From Cellulosimicrobium arenosum (lineage in GTDB: Bacteria; Actinomycetota; Actinomycetes; Actinomycetales; Cellulomonadaceae): 64,000 bases of DNA. Below the pieces are notes generated by a model. That model was not told the DNA's origin. It searched no databases and saw only the letters and a program-made list of their open reading frames with translations. The stretch spans positions 48,718-112,717 of the forward strand of contig NZ_JACYHB010000015.1 of the NCBI RefSeq assembly GCF_014837295.1, given 5' to 3'. A program made the translations under genes and the position numbers. Of the stretch, positions 63,918 through 64,000 are shown piece by piece; position 1 is the stretch's first letter; every line of letters begins with the position of its first letter.

Positions 63918-64000
63918 TGTCCGGCGGCGTCCTACTCTCCCACCCCGTCTCCAGGGCAGTACCATCGGCGCTGAAGGGCTTAGCTTCCGGGTTCGGTATG
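63918..64000 (-). rRNA. rrf: 5S ribosomal RNA (3' part; 5' end outside window)
   Basis: The complement ends in the actinobacterial 5S 3' stem (GGAGAGTAGGACGCCGCCGGACA) and contains GGTACTGCCCTGGAGAC, GCGCCGATGGTACT and CCGAACCCGGAAGCTAAG, all standard 5S segments. About 83 of some 117 bases are in the window. The rest of the rRNA operon should lie to the right. Confidence 0.93.

Overview
The window is a high-GC bacterial chromosome segment. Strong GC3 coding bias, frequent GTG starts, dense 4-base ATGA/GTGA gene overlaps, many leaderless-type promoters (TANNNT or a close relative 6-7 bases before the start codon) and actinobacterial families (DUF3516 helicase, DUF6069, YccF, DUF6986) place it in the Actinomycetota. 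A Micrococcales relative of Cellulosimicrobium/Cellulomonas is my inference; the paired GH92 mannosidases and GH13/GH15 enzymes fit that. No phage, insertion sequence, CRISPR array or tRNA was seen. The right edge runs into a 5S rRNA gene.

Layout. 1-5.7 kb: two tandem secreted GH92 alpha-mannosidases, the second behind a near-palindromic LacI-type operator. 5.7-16 kb: housekeeping and sugar genes (DUF3516 helicase, carboxymuconolactone decarboxylase-like protein, acetyltransferase, Cys-tRNA(Pro) deacylase, YccF, PLP-homeostasis protein, a GH15 glucoamylase/trehalase coupled to a sugar dehydrogenase, and a domain-permuted lipoate ligase). 16-25.8 kb: a branched-chain amino acid block (cimA, ilvE, leuB, ilvC, ilvN, ilvB). 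Both cimA and ilvBNC are preceded by leader peptides with consecutive Ile or Ile/Leu/Val codons followed by hairpins and a T-tract terminator, so both look attenuated. 25.8-29.7 kb: an ABC exporter whose permease carries a +1 frameshift, and a GH13 alpha-glucosidase.

29.7-36.0 kb is the most unusual accessory region: a four-gene operon fused by 4-base overlaps (KAS III, family-2 glycosyltransferase, cytochrome P450, AMP-forming acyl ligase), with a second P450 divergent from it across a shared 188-base promoter region. A Sfp-type phosphopantetheinyl transferase lies 1.7 kb further on. It resembles a small lipid or polyketide biosynthetic cluster whose product I cannot name. 36-45.7 kb: a lipoprotein, a pterin dehydratase-VOC fusion, two dihydroxy-acid dehydratases of different subclasses, two gene remnants (GNAT and DoxX), a POT peptide transporter and a photolyase.

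45.8-59.6 kb is a purine-catabolism locus. uraD-uraH-uricase take urate to allantoin. allB and alc take allantoin to ureidoglycolate. gcl, hyi and glxR take glyoxylate to glycerate. Malate synthase and an ACT-domain malic enzyme offer a glyoxylate-malate-pyruvate exit, with a DUF6986 lyase-like protein coupled to malate synthase. An IclR-family regulator sits in the middle. Closely related 15-bp boxes precede the hyi operon and the uraD operon (two boxes each, centres exactly 21 bp apart in both) and lie in the regulator/malic enzyme intergenic region (one box), defining a probable local regulon. 59.8-64 kb: gatC-gatA-gatB and an acetyltransferase, downstream of the rRNA operon end and its strong terminator.
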